From Endozoicomonas sp965261315 (GTDB lineage Bacteria > Pseudomonadota > Gammaproteobacteria > Pseudomonadales > Endozoicomonadaceae), in contig CBDHDM010000088.1 of the NCBI GenBank assembly GCA_965261315.1, positions 44,807-108,806 of the forward strand: a DNA stretch of 64,000 nucleotides, written 5' to 3'. Every line of letters starts with the position of its first letter. Position 1 is the first letter of the stretch. Below the pieces are notes generated by a model that was not told the origin of the DNA, did not search any database, and saw nothing but the letters and a program-made list of their open reading frames with translations. Below, piece by piece: positions 50,374-59,708 of this stretch. The translations under genes and the position numbers were made by a program.

Positions 50374-51597
50374 ATGGCATCAGTCCTTTCCATGATTCTG
50401 GCCGGGGGAGAAGGGTCCAGGCTTGCTCCACTCACGGGAATGCGAGCAAAACCTGCGGTTCCTTTTGGCGGACAATATCGAATTATCGACTTTGTTCTGA
50501 GTAATTTTGTGAATTCAGATCTTCACAAGATTTACCTGATTACTCAGTTCAAATCCCATTCGCTGAGTAAGCATTTGCAGCGCTGCTGGCGTATAGCCGG
50601 TCTGGCGGACAAGTTTATTGATACATTGCCCGCCCAGATGAATACAGGCAGCGACTGGTATCAGGGAACAGCCGATGCGATCTTCCAGAACCTTAACCAT
50701 ATTGAGTCTCATAACCCGGACCATGTCTGTGTATTTGGTGGTGATCATATTTATACTATGGACGTTCGGGATATGGTTCAGTATCACCAGATCCATGATG
50801 CTGCACTGACCGTTGCCGCCATTCCGGTGCCCGTCGATCAGGCTCATCACTTCGGCATTATCGAAGTGAATGAAGATGGTCGTATGATTGGTTTTGCGGA
50901 AAAACCCACAAAGGACGTTAAAACCATTCCCGGAAACCCGGATTATGTGTTGGCCTCCATGGGGAATTATGTATTCAAAAAAGAGTGCCTGGTTCAGGAG
51001 CTGCTGGATGATAATGCCAATGAACAGTCCGATCATGATTTTGGCAAGAATATTATTCCGTCACTCTACCCTCGTGAGAAGGTGATGGTTTACGATTTTT
51101 CCAACAATGCCGTGCCCGGTGGTAAAAACAATGGCTACTGGCGTGATGTGGGTACTATTGAGTCCTTGTGGGAAGCGAATATGGATCTGCTTTCCAATGA
51201 GTCGCCTATTGATCTGCACAATCAGGACTGGCCTATCAGAACCTACATTCCTCCCTATCCACCGGCACTGATCGCCTTTAACCGCAATGAGCGGGAAGGT
51301 CAGGTTAATAATTCCATGGTGGGTGTGGGATGTGTCCTGAATGACATTTACATGCATCGCAGTGTGGTTGGGTATAATGTCAAGATTGGCGATGGAGCCC
51401 GTATTTCCGAATCCGTTATTCTGCCGAATACAACCATTGGTGAAGGCGTTGTTCTGAACCGGGTTATTGTGGATAAGCGCGTTGAAATCGCACCCGGTAC
51501 CCAGATTGGCGTGAACCGTGAAGAAGATATGAAGCGTTTTAAAGTGACCGAAACCGGTCTGGTGGTGATTCCCAGGGGAGCAAAAGTTGGCTTCTGA
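50374..51597 (+). CDS. glgC: Glucose-1-phosphate adenylyltransferase
   Basis: Makes ADP-glucose from ATP and glucose-1-phosphate, the committed and allosterically regulated step of glycogen synthesis. Nucleotidyltransferase motif ILAGGEGSRLAPLTGMRAKP, substrate site GFAEKPTKD, and a C-terminal left-handed beta-helix (SVVGYNVKIGDGARISESVI). Length 407 residues (E. coli 431). It overlaps the start of glgA by 11 nt. Confidence 0.95.
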   Translation: MASVLSMILAGGEGSRLAPLTGMRAKPAVPFGGQYRIIDFVLSNFVNSDLHKIYLITQFKSHSLSKHLQRCWRIAGLADKFIDTLPAQMNTGSDWYQGTADAIFQNLNHIESHNPDHVCVFGGDHIYTMDVRDMVQYHQIHDAALTVAAIPVPVDQAHHFGIIEVNEDGRMIGFAEKPTKDVKTIPGNPDYVLASMGNYVFKKECLVQELLDDNANEQSDHDFGKNIIPSLYPREKVMVYDFSNNAVPGGKNNGYWRDVGTIESLWEANMDLLSNESPIDLHNQDWPIRTYIPPYPPALIAFNRNEREGQVNNSMVGVGCVLNDIYMHRSVVGYNVKIGDGARISESVILPNTTIGEGVVLNRVIVDKRVEIAPGTQIGVNREEDMKRFKVTETGLVVIPRGAKVGF

Positions 51598-53065
51598 TTT
51601 GAAAATCCTTTTTGCGGTTTCAGAGCTGGCAGGTATTGTCAAAACCGGAGGGCTGGCCGATGTGGCCGGTGCTCTGGGGCCCTGGATGAAAAAACTCGGG
51701 CATGATGTCCGGGTGATTATGCCTGCCTATCGTCAGGCTCTGGAGACGTTGACAACGGATGTTGTTGGCTCCGGTGAAGTTCATATTAATCCTCATTGCA
51801 GCACTTCATACAAGATGGGCTTTGCTATACGGCAGGGTGAGTTTGAAGGTGTACCGGTTTACCTGATTGAGCATAACCATTACTTTGACCGGAGCGGTCT
51901 CTACACCCATGAGGGTGAAGGTTTTGGTGATAACACTGAACGATTTGCCTTTTTTTGCAGGGCAGCGTTACAGGCCTGTCAGATTTTGAACTTCCAGCCT
52001 GACATTATTCATGGCCATGACTGGCAATCAGCACTTCTGCCGTATTACCTGAAAACCCATGAAGCAGGTAATGCTTTCTACTCCGGTACGCGCACGGTCT
52101 TGACGATTCATAATGGTGCTTATCAGCAGCATACTGACAGTGCCTTACTGGATACTCTGGGTATCGATCGTCACTGGTATAACGCTGACTTCTTTGAAGA
52201 CCATGGGCATATTAATCTGCTGAAGGGCGGCATTGCCTTTGCGGATAAAATCACGACTGTCAGTCCCAGGTATGCTGAAGAGCTTCAGACTGACCTCGGG
52301 TCTCATGGCCTTGCGCACATCATTGGACGTAGAAAACAGGACTTTTCCGGTATCCTCAATGGTTGTGACTATCAGGAATGGAATCCTGAAACGGATGACT
52401 TATTACCAGCAAACTATTCTCTGAAAGACCTTTCCGGGAAGCAGGCCTGTAAGCAGGCTTTGCAGGAGATACTTCAGTTACCGGTAGCGGCAGATAAGCC
52501 TTTGTATGGTCTGGTCAGTCGTCTTGCAGAGCAGAAAGGCTTTGCTTATCTGATTCCTGCCCTGTGGCAGTTTTTACAGGACGATGTTCAGGTTGTTCTC
52601 CAGGGATCGGGTGACAGGGCAACCGCTGTTGAACTGAACCGTTTAGTCAGTGCTTTTCCTGATAAATGCCGCTTTGTTGAAGCCTATGACAATAGCCTGG
52701 CTCATCTGATTGAAGCAGGTTCTGACTTCTTTTTGATGCCTTCGCTGTTTGAGCCCTGCGGTCTTAACCAGATGTACAGCATGAAATACGGCACATTGCC
52801 AATTGTCAGAGCGGTTGGTGGTCTGGTTGATTCTGTTATTGGTTATGAGCCTTCTAATCCTTCTCATAATCATCATAATGCGACAGGCTTTATGTTTGGC
52901 CCGGCAGATCAGGATGCTCTCTACCAGTGTCTCCAGCAGACAAAGGTGGTGTATCACGACAGTGGAACCATGAGTGGCATGATTACCAATGCTATGTTGG
53001 CATCATTTACCTGGGAGCAGTCGGCCCTGGATTACCTTGGGGTTTATCGCTCCGCTCTCAACTGA
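51587..53065 (+). CDS. glgA: Glycogen synthase (ADP-glucose)
   Basis: GT5 enzyme that extends alpha-1,4 chains from ADP-glucose. KTGGLADVAGAL near the N-terminus binds ADP; the C-terminal GT-B domain has LVSRLAEQKGF and the EPCGLNQMYSMKYGTLPIVR motif with the conserved Glu. Length 492 residues. The start is TTG 51587, supported by AGGGGAG (51574-51580) six bases upstream; no ATG is possible without losing the KTGGL region. It overlaps glgC, so coupling is likely. Confidence 0.94.
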   Translation: MASDLKILFAVSELAGIVKTGGLADVAGALGPWMKKLGHDVRVIMPAYRQALETLTTDVVGSGEVHINPHCSTSYKMGFAIRQGEFEGVPVYLIEHNHYFDRSGLYTHEGEGFGDNTERFAFFCRAALQACQILNFQPDIIHGHDWQSALLPYYLKTHEAGNAFYSGTRTVLTIHNGAYQQHTDSALLDTLGIDRHWYNADFFEDHGHINLLKGGIAFADKITTVSPRYAEELQTDLGSHGLAHIIGRRKQDFSGILNGCDYQEWNPETDDLLPANYSLKDLSGKQACKQALQEILQLPVAADKPLYGLVSRLAEQKGFAYLIPALWQFLQDDVQVVLQGSGDRATAVELNRLVSAFPDKCRFVEAYDNSLAHLIEAGSDFFLMPSLFEPCGLNQMYSMKYGTLPIVRAVGGLVDSVIGYEPSNPSHNHHNATGFMFGPADQDALYQCLQQTKVVYHDSGTMSGMITNAMLASFTWEQSALDYLGVYRSALN

Positions 53066-53077
53066 AAAAACAACGTT

Positions 53078-55306
53078 ATGAATATCGCAGTTTCATCCAC
53101 ATCATCCCCATCACCGCAGGTGTCAGTAGTGCCTGTATTGTCGGACCTGGCAAAAGGTCACTGTGCTACCCCTTTTGATGAGCTGGGGTTGCATTCCCAT
53201 CCATCGGGTAAAGGGTTGGTCATTCGTACATGGCGCCCTGACGCAGCGAAGGTTGAGGTTTTTGACCACCGCTCAGGCAAGTTGCTTGGGGCCATGAGTC
53301 GTAATGAGGCGGGTGTGTTTGAATTGCATTTGCCCCGAAGAAAAAAGCCATTTCTGTATCAGCTAAATGTCCACTGGGAAAATGGCCATAGCTTTCTTCT
53401 GTATGACCCTTACTTCTTTGGCGAGTACATTCTGGCTCAGTCTGATATCGAGTCAGAGAGCCTGTATCGTCATCTTGGTGCTCAAGTTGTTTCCCGTAAG
53501 GTAAACAGCAAACTGAATATCCAGGGCGTTCTCTTCAAGGTTTATGCTCCCTATGCCAGATCTGTGAGTATTGTGGGTAGCTTTAACGGTTGGGATGACA
53601 GGCTGCATCCAATGGCCAGTGCAGATGATGGGATCTGGCGTCTGTTTATCCCTGGCTTGCAGCCTGGAGACCAGTATAAATATGCCATTTGTGATTTCCA
53701 TGGTAATCCGTTGCCGTTGAAAACCGATCCTTTTGCACGGCATATTGAGCAATGGCCGGGATTGGCTTCTGTTGTTCAGGGCATCGAAAGCTATTCCTGG
53801 AAGGATCAGGTATGGATGAGTAAGAGAAAAGAGAAGGGTGATAAAGAGCGGCCCTTCTCTATTTATGAGGTGCATGCGGGCTCATGGAAAAGAAAAGAGA
53901 ATAATGACTTCCTGACTTTCCGTGAACTGGCTGATGAGTTGATTCCTTATGTTACGGACATGGGCTTTACTCATATTGAGTTGTTGCCTGTGTCAGAGCA
54001 TCCGTTGTTTGATTCCTGGGGTTATCAGCCGGTTGGTCTTTATGCGCCCAGCAGCCGTTATGGTTCGCCAGACGATTTCCGATATTTTGTGGATCAATGC
54101 CATCAGAAAGGAATCGGTGTGATTCTGGACTGGGTACCCGCCCACTTCCCCATTGATGAGCATGGACTTGCCAGGTTTGATGGCTCATCGCTTTATGAAC
54201 ACCCCGATCCGCGTCGTGGCTGGCACCCTGACTGGCAGACGTGTATTTACGATTTTGGTAAGCCCTGGGTTCAGGACTTTCTGATCAGTAATGCTCTGTA
54301 TTGGCTTGATGAGTTTCATATAGATGGGCTCAGGGTCGATGCGGTTGCATCCATGCTGTATCTGGACTACTCGCGTGACCATGGGGAGTGGGAGGCCAAT
54401 ATTCACGGTGGTAATGAGAACCTTGAGGCGGTCGCCTTTTTGAAAAGGTTTAATGAGAAGGTTCACAGTAAGTTCCCTGATGTACTGACCATTGCAGAAG
54501 AATCCACGAGCTGGCCTGGTGTCTCCAAAGCCGTCAGTGAGGGGGGGCTTGGCTTTGACTTCAAATGGAACATGGGGTGGATGAATGACACGCTTGAATA
54601 TATGAAGTTAGATCCTGTTTATCGTCAGCATCATCATGGTCAGATGACCTTCAGTACTGTCTATGCATGGAGTGAAGACTTTGTTTTGCCTCTGTCCCAC
54701 GATGAAGTGGTTCATGGTAAGGGCACTATCCTGACACGTATGCCCGGCGATGATTGGCAGAAGTTTGCCAATTTGCGGGCTTATCTGGCATTTATGTATG
54801 CGCACCCGGGCAAGAAGCTGCTCTTTATGGGGGCTGAGCTGGGTGCTCATAAAGAGTGGAACCAGAATGCAGCGCTTGACTGGAGTTTGCTTGAAAATTC
54901 AGATGGCTTTCATGCGGGTGTTCAGAGACTGGTAAAAGCACTTAATCACCTTCATAGCGGTGAACCTGCACTGTATGAAAAGGACTTGGATGCTCCCGGT
55001 TTTGCCTGGACAACTGGTGATGACAGTAGTCAGAGTGTTTTGGCTTTTCGTCGCTATGACAGTGATGGGCGTTCAGTTCAGGTTATATGCAATCTGACAC
55101 CGGTTGTTCGTCATGACTATCGTATTGGTGTTCCAGAGCATGGCCGGTACTCAGAGCTGTTGAATACTGATGACAACAGCTTTGGTGGGAGTGGTGTGAA
55201 AGCGGTTGAGCAACTTCAGTCGGAAGACGTTCCGATGCATCATCAACCTTACAGTCTTTCTTTGACCTTGCCGCCATTAGCAACGGTGATACTGGCGCTT
55301 TCCTGA
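53078..55306 (+). CDS. glgB: 1,4-alpha-glucan branching enzyme, copy 2
   Basis: A second full GlgB, 742 residues, clearly paralogous to the copy at 43026. N-terminal module (GLVIRTWRPDAAKVEVFDHR), CBM48 with GSFNGWDDRLHPM, nucleophile in DGLRVDAVASMLYLDYSR, Glu in TIAEESTSWPGVSK and Asp in LPLSHDEVVHGKG are intact. It follows glgA by 12 nt. The two copies share the barrel motifs but differ widely in the N-terminal modules, so this is an old duplication or a second acquisition rather than a fresh tandem copy. Confidence 0.93.
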   Translation: MNIAVSSTSSPSPQVSVVPVLSDLAKGHCATPFDELGLHSHPSGKGLVIRTWRPDAAKVEVFDHRSGKLLGAMSRNEAGVFELHLPRRKKPFLYQLNVHWENGHSFLLYDPYFFGEYILAQSDIESESLYRHLGAQVVSRKVNSKLNIQGVLFKVYAPYARSVSIVGSFNGWDDRLHPMASADDGIWRLFIPGLQPGDQYKYAICDFHGNPLPLKTDPFARHIEQWPGLASVVQGIESYSWKDQVWMSKRKEKGDKERPFSIYEVHAGSWKRKENNDFLTFRELADELIPYVTDMGFTHIELLPVSEHPLFDSWGYQPVGLYAPSSRYGSPDDFRYFVDQCHQKGIGVILDWVPAHFPIDEHGLARFDGSSLYEHPDPRRGWHPDWQTCIYDFGKPWVQDFLISNALYWLDEFHIDGLRVDAVASMLYLDYSRDHGEWEANIHGGNENLEAVAFLKRFNEKVHSKFPDVLTIAEESTSWPGVSKAVSEGGLGFDFKWNMGWMNDTLEYMKLDPVYRQHHHGQMTFSTVYAWSEDFVLPLSHDEVVHGKGTILTRMPGDDWQKFANLRAYLAFMYAHPGKKLLFMGAELGAHKEWNQNAALDWSLLENSDGFHAGVQRLVKALNHLHSGEPALYEKDLDAPGFAWTTGDDSSQSVLAFRRYDSDGRSVQVICNLTPVVRHDYRIGVPEHGRYSELLNTDDNSFGGSGVKAVEQLQSEDVPMHHQPYSLSLTLPPLATVILALS

Positions 55307-55313
55307 TAGTTGA

Positions 55314-55347
55314 ATAGCAGCTTCACCGTATATGGCGGAGCTGCTAT
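55314..55347. other. Hairpin between convergent glgB copy 2 and DUF2726 genes
   Basis: ATAGCAGCT (55314-55322) / AGCTGCTAT (55339-55347), perfect 9-bp stem with a further weak CACC/GGCG pairing inside. No T tract on either side. Possible bidirectional end-protecting structure in the 46-bp gap. Confidence 0.5.
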
Positions 55348-55352
55348 CTATA

Positions 55353-56033
55353 TCAGGTGTGTACCATTCTTGCGCCTTTACAGTTTGGGTAGGTACTACA
55401 TACCCAGCACTCAAGACCCGCCTGTGAGCCTTTTTTCATAGTTCTTAGTTTCATTGGGCTGTTGCACTTCGGGCAGTCAGGGTTGACTATGGTTTCCAGC
55501 TCTACAATAGCCTCTCTTGGGGTTGGCAGTTCATAGTCTGGAGTTCCTTCCTCCTCAATGCCACAGGTGGAAAGAACGGTACGACGCAGTTCGGTAACAT
55601 CACGCCAGGGCTTCATATCGTACTCCAACAGAGGTAACTCTGCAGCCTCGCAAAGCTGGCGTAATAGCTTGAACTCTTTTGTGCTTGATTTTGTGTTATA
55701 GGGAATCAGGTTGATAACACAGCAGACTTCCATTTTTCGGCGATGATAAAGGACAAAATCAAACCGGCGGTTTTTTCTGATATTAAGTACTGTTGCGGTT
55801 TTGCTCCATTTTCCGGATTTCAATACATCGCCAATGGGTAGGGACGGTAGAACCATCAGGTGACTACGGACAGCAATATCCAGCTGGCCTAGAAAAGCGC
55901 GCTTGTCTTGCTCAAGCAAGTTCATGTTTGTATTGGCTTTAAAGGGGCTGAAAGTGAGCCAGAGATACCAGGCAATCGCTGTAACAATAAGAAGAGAGCC
56001 CGAGAGAACGAGAGGGAAACTGTCCAGCAGCAC
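55353..56033 (-). CDS. DUF2726 protein with C-terminal topoisomerase-type zinc ribbon
   Basis: 226 residues. One N-terminal membrane helix (LVLSGSLLIVTAIAWYLWLT), a nuclease-like DUF2726 domain (about residues 40-155: FDFVLYHRRKMEVCCVINL), and a zinc ribbon CPKCNSPM...CWVCSTYPNC like those of topoisomerase I. Function unknown; DUF2726 is related to the restriction-endonuclease fold. Start is GTG 56033 with AAGG eight bases upstream. Cytoplasmic face of the inner membrane is expected. Confidence 0.75.
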   Translation of the reverse strand: MLLDSFPLVLSGSLLIVTAIAWYLWLTFSPFKANTNMNLLEQDKRAFLGQLDIAVRSHLMVLPSLPIGDVLKSGKWSKTATVLNIRKNRRFDFVLYHRRKMEVCCVINLIPYNTKSSTKEFKLLRQLCEAAELPLLEYDMKPWRDVTELRRTVLSTCGIEEEGTPDYELPTPREAIVELETIVNPDCPKCNSPMKLRTMKKGSQAGLECWVCSTYPNCKGARMVHT

Positions 56034-56393
56034 TGCACTACCTTGTATTGAATTTATGAGTCAACGAATTATTACAAACGTGTCTCTGTCAACAACGGAC
56101 TCTCTATAAACCAGACTTAGAGAGGGCGAAGACATGTATGGCTAATCATTGGCGATGCAGAAGTGCACTTTTGGCTTTTAACCAGTAAGAGTAACCAGTA
56201 TGAGCAATAGGAAAGAGCAGTCCTGATCAGCTGCCTGACCAGCCAGACATTCTTTTTTTATAAAAGAGCGACTGGAAATAATAGCAACAAATATTCTTTT
56301 GTCATAATAGGTGTTTCTCCACAACAGATGAAATTGTGGAGAATTACACGCTATTTTCGACTTAAAAGAGCATTCGGACAGCTTAAATCATAT
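56034..56393. other. Intergenic region between the DUF2726 and cold-shock genes
   Basis: 360 bp without a supported gene. Both neighbours are on the minus strand, so it contains the promoter of the DUF2726 gene and the end of the cold-shock transcript. No clear terminator seen. Confidence 0.4.
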
Positions 56394-56699
56394 TTAAACA
56401 GAGTAAGACTCTTCCTGTGTCGTTGCACCTTGAGTGCTTTCACCGGCAGTCCCATTGCCATTATCTGGTACGACTTTTGTGGCGATCAGGCCTTTAGGGC
56501 CATGGCCAATCTCAAAGCTGACTACCTGACCCGCTTTCAGCGTTTTAAAGCCGTCCATCTCAATGACAGAGTAATGAATGAGAACATCCTGATTCTCTGT
56601 CGCTTCCTGCGCCTGGATAAATCCATACCCTTTGGGGTTATTAAACCACTTGACTGTACCTACCAGCATAGCTTCCATTTCCTTCTTGGTCGCTTCCAT
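56394..56699 (-). CDS. Cold-shock-domain protein with C-terminal tail
   Basis: Nucleic-acid-binding OB-fold protein. RNP1 is KGYGFI and RNP2 is VLIHYS, with TVKWFNNPKG at the start of the domain. Beyond the usual 70-residue domain there is a Thr/Gln/Gly-rich tail of about 25 residues. RNP2 has Ile-His-Tyr in place of the usual Phe-Val-His, a change at a base-stacking position. Start ATG 56699 is chosen for AGGA upstream; later ATGs at 56678 and 56669 would give the standard N-terminus. Confidence 0.85.
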   Translation of the reverse strand: MEATKKEMEAMLVGTVKWFNNPKGYGFIQAQEATENQDVLIHYSVIEMDGFKTLKAGQVVSFEIGHGPKGLIATKVVPDNGNGTAGESTQGATTQEESYSV

Positions 56700-56717
56700 A
56701 CAGCTTAAATCCTTCAA

Positions 56718-57138
56718 ATGTTACATTGAAGGAACTGCTGGGAAACTGCAACCCTTGTTGTTTTATTTTTTGGCATTTTTTTTATGGTTATTCATAAAAA
56801 GTGTCGTCCTTGCCACTTTACCCCTTATATCTCTGCCTGAATCCATCTCAGCAAGAGAGCCGAGCCCTCAGACTACCAGCAAAGGGAACTTACAATATAA
56901 CATCATAAATTGTTTTTGTAATAGCCCTGTTGAGGCTTTATCTGCTGATGTTGCAGGCTTTTTTAGATATTTTTATTGTCTGAAAACGGTGTGTGGCTCA
57001 AAACTTTCTTCTATTGCCCGGTAAATAAAGACATAGCAAACAATTGGGGTGTCAGGTGCGATCAGTTGTTTTTTTTATTCAGCCTGTTTTGTACGACAGA
57101 CTACAATTAAAACCTCTGTAAATGTTGAGAAAACATCC
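56718..57138. other. Divergent intergenic region, cold-shock / CDF genes
   Basis: No supported gene. It is upstream of both flanking genes. An open frame extends the CDF gene back to 57049, but that part does not resemble the family. Confidence 0.35.
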
Positions 57139-58005
57139 ATGGGCCAGCATGATAATCATGATTCCGTTGGTGATGGAAAACTGAATCTTGCCATATTCAT
57201 TAAACTCTTTTTGAGCGGTGTTCAGGTGGTAGGGGGAGGGGTTGCCGGTAGCCTTTCTTTAATTGCAGACGCAATACATAATCTTGGCGATGCAGGAGCC
57301 ATTCTTGTTGCTGTGGTTGCCCGTAAAATAGGCTGCAGGTCAGCAGATAAGACTATGACTTATGGGTACAAAAGGGCTGATGTACTTGGAGGTTTAGTAA
57401 ACAGTGTATTTTTATTGGTCGTAGGCATTTATCTGATTTTTGAGGCGGTCGGCAAGTATTTCTACCCTACTGAGATTGATGGCTGGGTTGTACTTTTGGT
57501 TGCGGGTATCGCCCTGGTTGTTAATATCACGACTACATGCTTGACCTACAAGGCGGGAGCGAGGAACGATATTAATATCAATGCTGTGTTCATTCACAAC
57601 GCATCAGACGCTATAGCCTCTCTGGCCGTCATTATTGCTGCTATTTTGATCATAAATTACCAGCTCTATATTTTTGATGTGATTGCTACGATTGGGATTT
57701 CAATCTATGTCATCTATAACGGCGTTATCCTGTTGAGACGCTGTATTGTTATTTTGATGCAGGGTGTGCCCAGTAGTATAGATATAGAAAAGATAAAAGC
57801 GGCTATTGAGAGTATTGAGGGCGTAAAAAAGGTGGGCCATATGCATGTATGGCAACTTGATGACAAAAGAATTTTTTTTGAAGGACGTATTTTGCTTAAC
57901 GGAGCAGAGCCTGAAAGCGTAAAGAGAAAAATCAGGGTAGCTCTAAGGCATCAATTTCGTATTGACCACTCGACGCTGGAGACAAAGAGCGTCAGATGTC
58001 TCTGA
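57139..58005 (+). CDS. Cation diffusion facilitator family transporter
   Basis: Inner-membrane metal/proton antiporter, probably for Zn(II) or Co(II) export. Six helices. The metal site motifs are SLIADAIHNLGD in helix 2 and FIHNASDAIASL in helix 5; the His/Asp pattern is the one of zinc carriers. A cytoplasmic C-terminal domain (VKKVGHMHVWQLDDKRIFFE) follows. Start at ATG 57139 gives MGQHDNHDSVGD, a His-rich N-terminus common in the family; 288 residues. No strong SD. Confidence 0.88.
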   Translation: MGQHDNHDSVGDGKLNLAIFIKLFLSGVQVVGGGVAGSLSLIADAIHNLGDAGAILVAVVARKIGCRSADKTMTYGYKRADVLGGLVNSVFLLVVGIYLIFEAVGKYFYPTEIDGWVVLLVAGIALVVNITTTCLTYKAGARNDININAVFIHNASDAIASLAVIIAAILIINYQLYIFDVIATIGISIYVIYNGVILLRRCIVILMQGVPSSIDIEKIKAAIESIEGVKKVGHMHVWQLDDKRIFFEGRILLNGAEPESVKRKIRVALRHQFRIDHSTLETKSVRCL

Positions 58006-58120
58006 TGGAGAGAATTATAGATAAGGTTATAGACATCTGGATACTGTAGGTGGGCTGATTCAGTACTGTGACGAGCCTTGGGAGTAACACCCTGTATCTC
58101 CAAAGTTAGTGGGGAAATAA

Positions 58121-58149
58121 CTGTCAGGCTGCTGTAGACAGCCTGACAG
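58121..58149 (-). terminator. Probable terminator after spoVR
   Basis: CTGTCAGGCTG (58121-58131) / CAGCCTGACAG (58139-58149), perfect 11-bp stem with 7-nt loop, five bases past the spoVR stop. On the minus strand the stem is followed by TTATTTCCCC, a weak U tract. Confidence 0.65.
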
Positions 58150-58154
58150 CGTAT

Positions 58155-59708
58155 TCAGGAGGTAGCTTCAGATGCTTGTTTCTCTTTTGGCAGTTCAAAA
58201 AAGTATTGCACCACATTTTCTTCATCAACAGATTCAAGTTTTACCTCGAAACCCCACAGGTGATGAATATGTTTGATAATTTCATCGCTGCTATCACCGT
58301 CCAGAGGTCTCCCTCTGTGCATATAATGACGTAATGTCAGTGAGCGATCACCTCTGACATCCACATTATAGACTTGGATATTGGGCTCTCTGTTACCAAG
58401 ATTGTACTGAGCTGCGAGATTCTCCCGTAACTGGCGATAACCAGTGTCATCATGAATCGCATCGATTTCAAGGTATGGATTAACCTCGTTGTCGTCGATA
58501 CTGAACAGTCGCATGTCCCGCATTACCTTGGGCGACAGGTATTGAAGAATAAACCCTTCATCCTTAAAGTTCTTCATAGCAAAATGAACGGCATCCAGCC
58601 AGTCGGTACCCGCAAGGTCTGGGAACCACTCCCGGTCTTCATCGGTCGGGTTTTCACAGATACGGCGAATATCCTTGAAGATATTGAAGCCCAGGGTGTA
58701 TGGGTTTATACCGCTGTATCGAGGGTCATCAAAGTCTGGCTGGAATACGACGCTGGAGTGTGAGTGGAGAAACTCCATGATAAAGCCTTCGGTAATGAGG
58801 CCTTCATCGTACATCTCATGCATCAGGTGATAATGCCAGAATGAGGCCCAGCCTTCGTTCATGACCTGAGTTTGCCGCTGGGGATAAAAGTACTGGGCGA
58901 CTTTACGGACTATGCGAATAAGCTCTCGCTGCCAGGTTTCCAGCAAAGGTGCATTTTTTTCAATGAAGTACAGGAGGTTTTCTTCAGGGTCTTTGGGAAA
59001 GCGAATATCCTTTTTTTCTTTCTCACTCTCACGAATCGGAATCGTACGCCAGAGGTCATTCAGGTTTCGCTGGATATACTCTTCACGTTCCTGAGAGCGC
59101 GCTTTTTCCTGCTCGGCAGACATGGGCGTTGGGCGGACGTATCGGTTAACCCCCTGATTCATCAGGGCATGGCATGCATCCAGTATGTCCTCAACCGCAT
59201 TGATACCATACTTTTCTTCACATTTGGCAATATAGCTCTTGGCAAACAGCAGGTAATCAATAATGGCACTGGCATCCGTCCATTGTCTGAACAGGTAGTT
59301 GCCCTTAAAGAAGGAGTTGTGGCCATAGCAGGCATGAGCTATCACCAATGCCTGCATGGGCATGGTGTTCTCTTCCATGAGGTAGGCAATGCAGGGGTCG
59401 GAGTTGATGACAATCTCATAGGCCAGGCCCATTCGGCCTCTCTGATAGTTCTGCTGATTGCTCAGGAAACTTTTGCCATAACTCCAGTGGTTATACATCA
59501 ATGGCATGCCCACCGAAGAGTAGGCATCCAGCATTTGTTCAGAGCTGATGACTTCAATCTGGTTGGGGTATGTATCCAATCGAAACTTATCAGCTAACCT
59601 GGCAAACTCTCGATCGTATATTTCAAGCAGTTCGAAAGTCCACTCGGAGTCGGTTGACAGTGGCTGCTTTCTCTTTGTTTTTTTTACCGGGGCTTCAGCT
59701 TCCAACAT
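58155..59708 (-). CDS. spoVR: SpoVR-family protein (YcgB)
   Basis: 517 residues from ATG 59708, set by AAAGGAGGGA upstream. Contains the conserved MYNHWSYGKSF, HACYGHNSFFKGNYLFRQWT, MNEGWASFWHYHLMHEMYDE and NPYTLGFNIFKDIRRI blocks, rich in His and Glu. Function in non-sporulating bacteria is unknown, but it is regularly encoded after yeaH and prkA and linked to stress and stationary phase. It overlaps the end of yeaH by 14 nt, so it is the third gene of a coupled operon. Confidence 0.94.
   Translation of the reverse strand: MLEAEAPVKKTKRKQPLSTDSEWTFELLEIYDREFARLADKFRLDTYPNQIEVISSEQMLDAYSSVGMPLMYNHWSYGKSFLSNQQNYQRGRMGLAYEIVINSDPCIAYLMEENTMPMQALVIAHACYGHNSFFKGNYLFRQWTDASAIIDYLLFAKSYIAKCEEKYGINAVEDILDACHALMNQGVNRYVRPTPMSAEQEKARSQEREEYIQRNLNDLWRTIPIRESEKEKKDIRFPKDPEENLLYFIEKNAPLLETWQRELIRIVRKVAQYFYPQRQTQVMNEGWASFWHYHLMHEMYDEGLITEGFIMEFLHSHSSVVFQPDFDDPRYSGINPYTLGFNIFKDIRRICENPTDEDREWFPDLAGTDWLDAVHFAMKNFKDEGFILQYLSPKVMRDMRLFSIDDNEVNPYLEIDAIHDDTGYRQLRENLAAQYNLGNREPNIQVYNVDVRGDRSLTLRHYMHRGRPLDGDSSDEIIKHIHHLWGFEVKLESVDEENVVQYFFELPKEKQASEATS

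Noticed and set aside
58872..59597. Plus-strand open frame (241 codons) opposite spoVR
   Set aside because: Antisense shadow of the conserved SpoVR gene.
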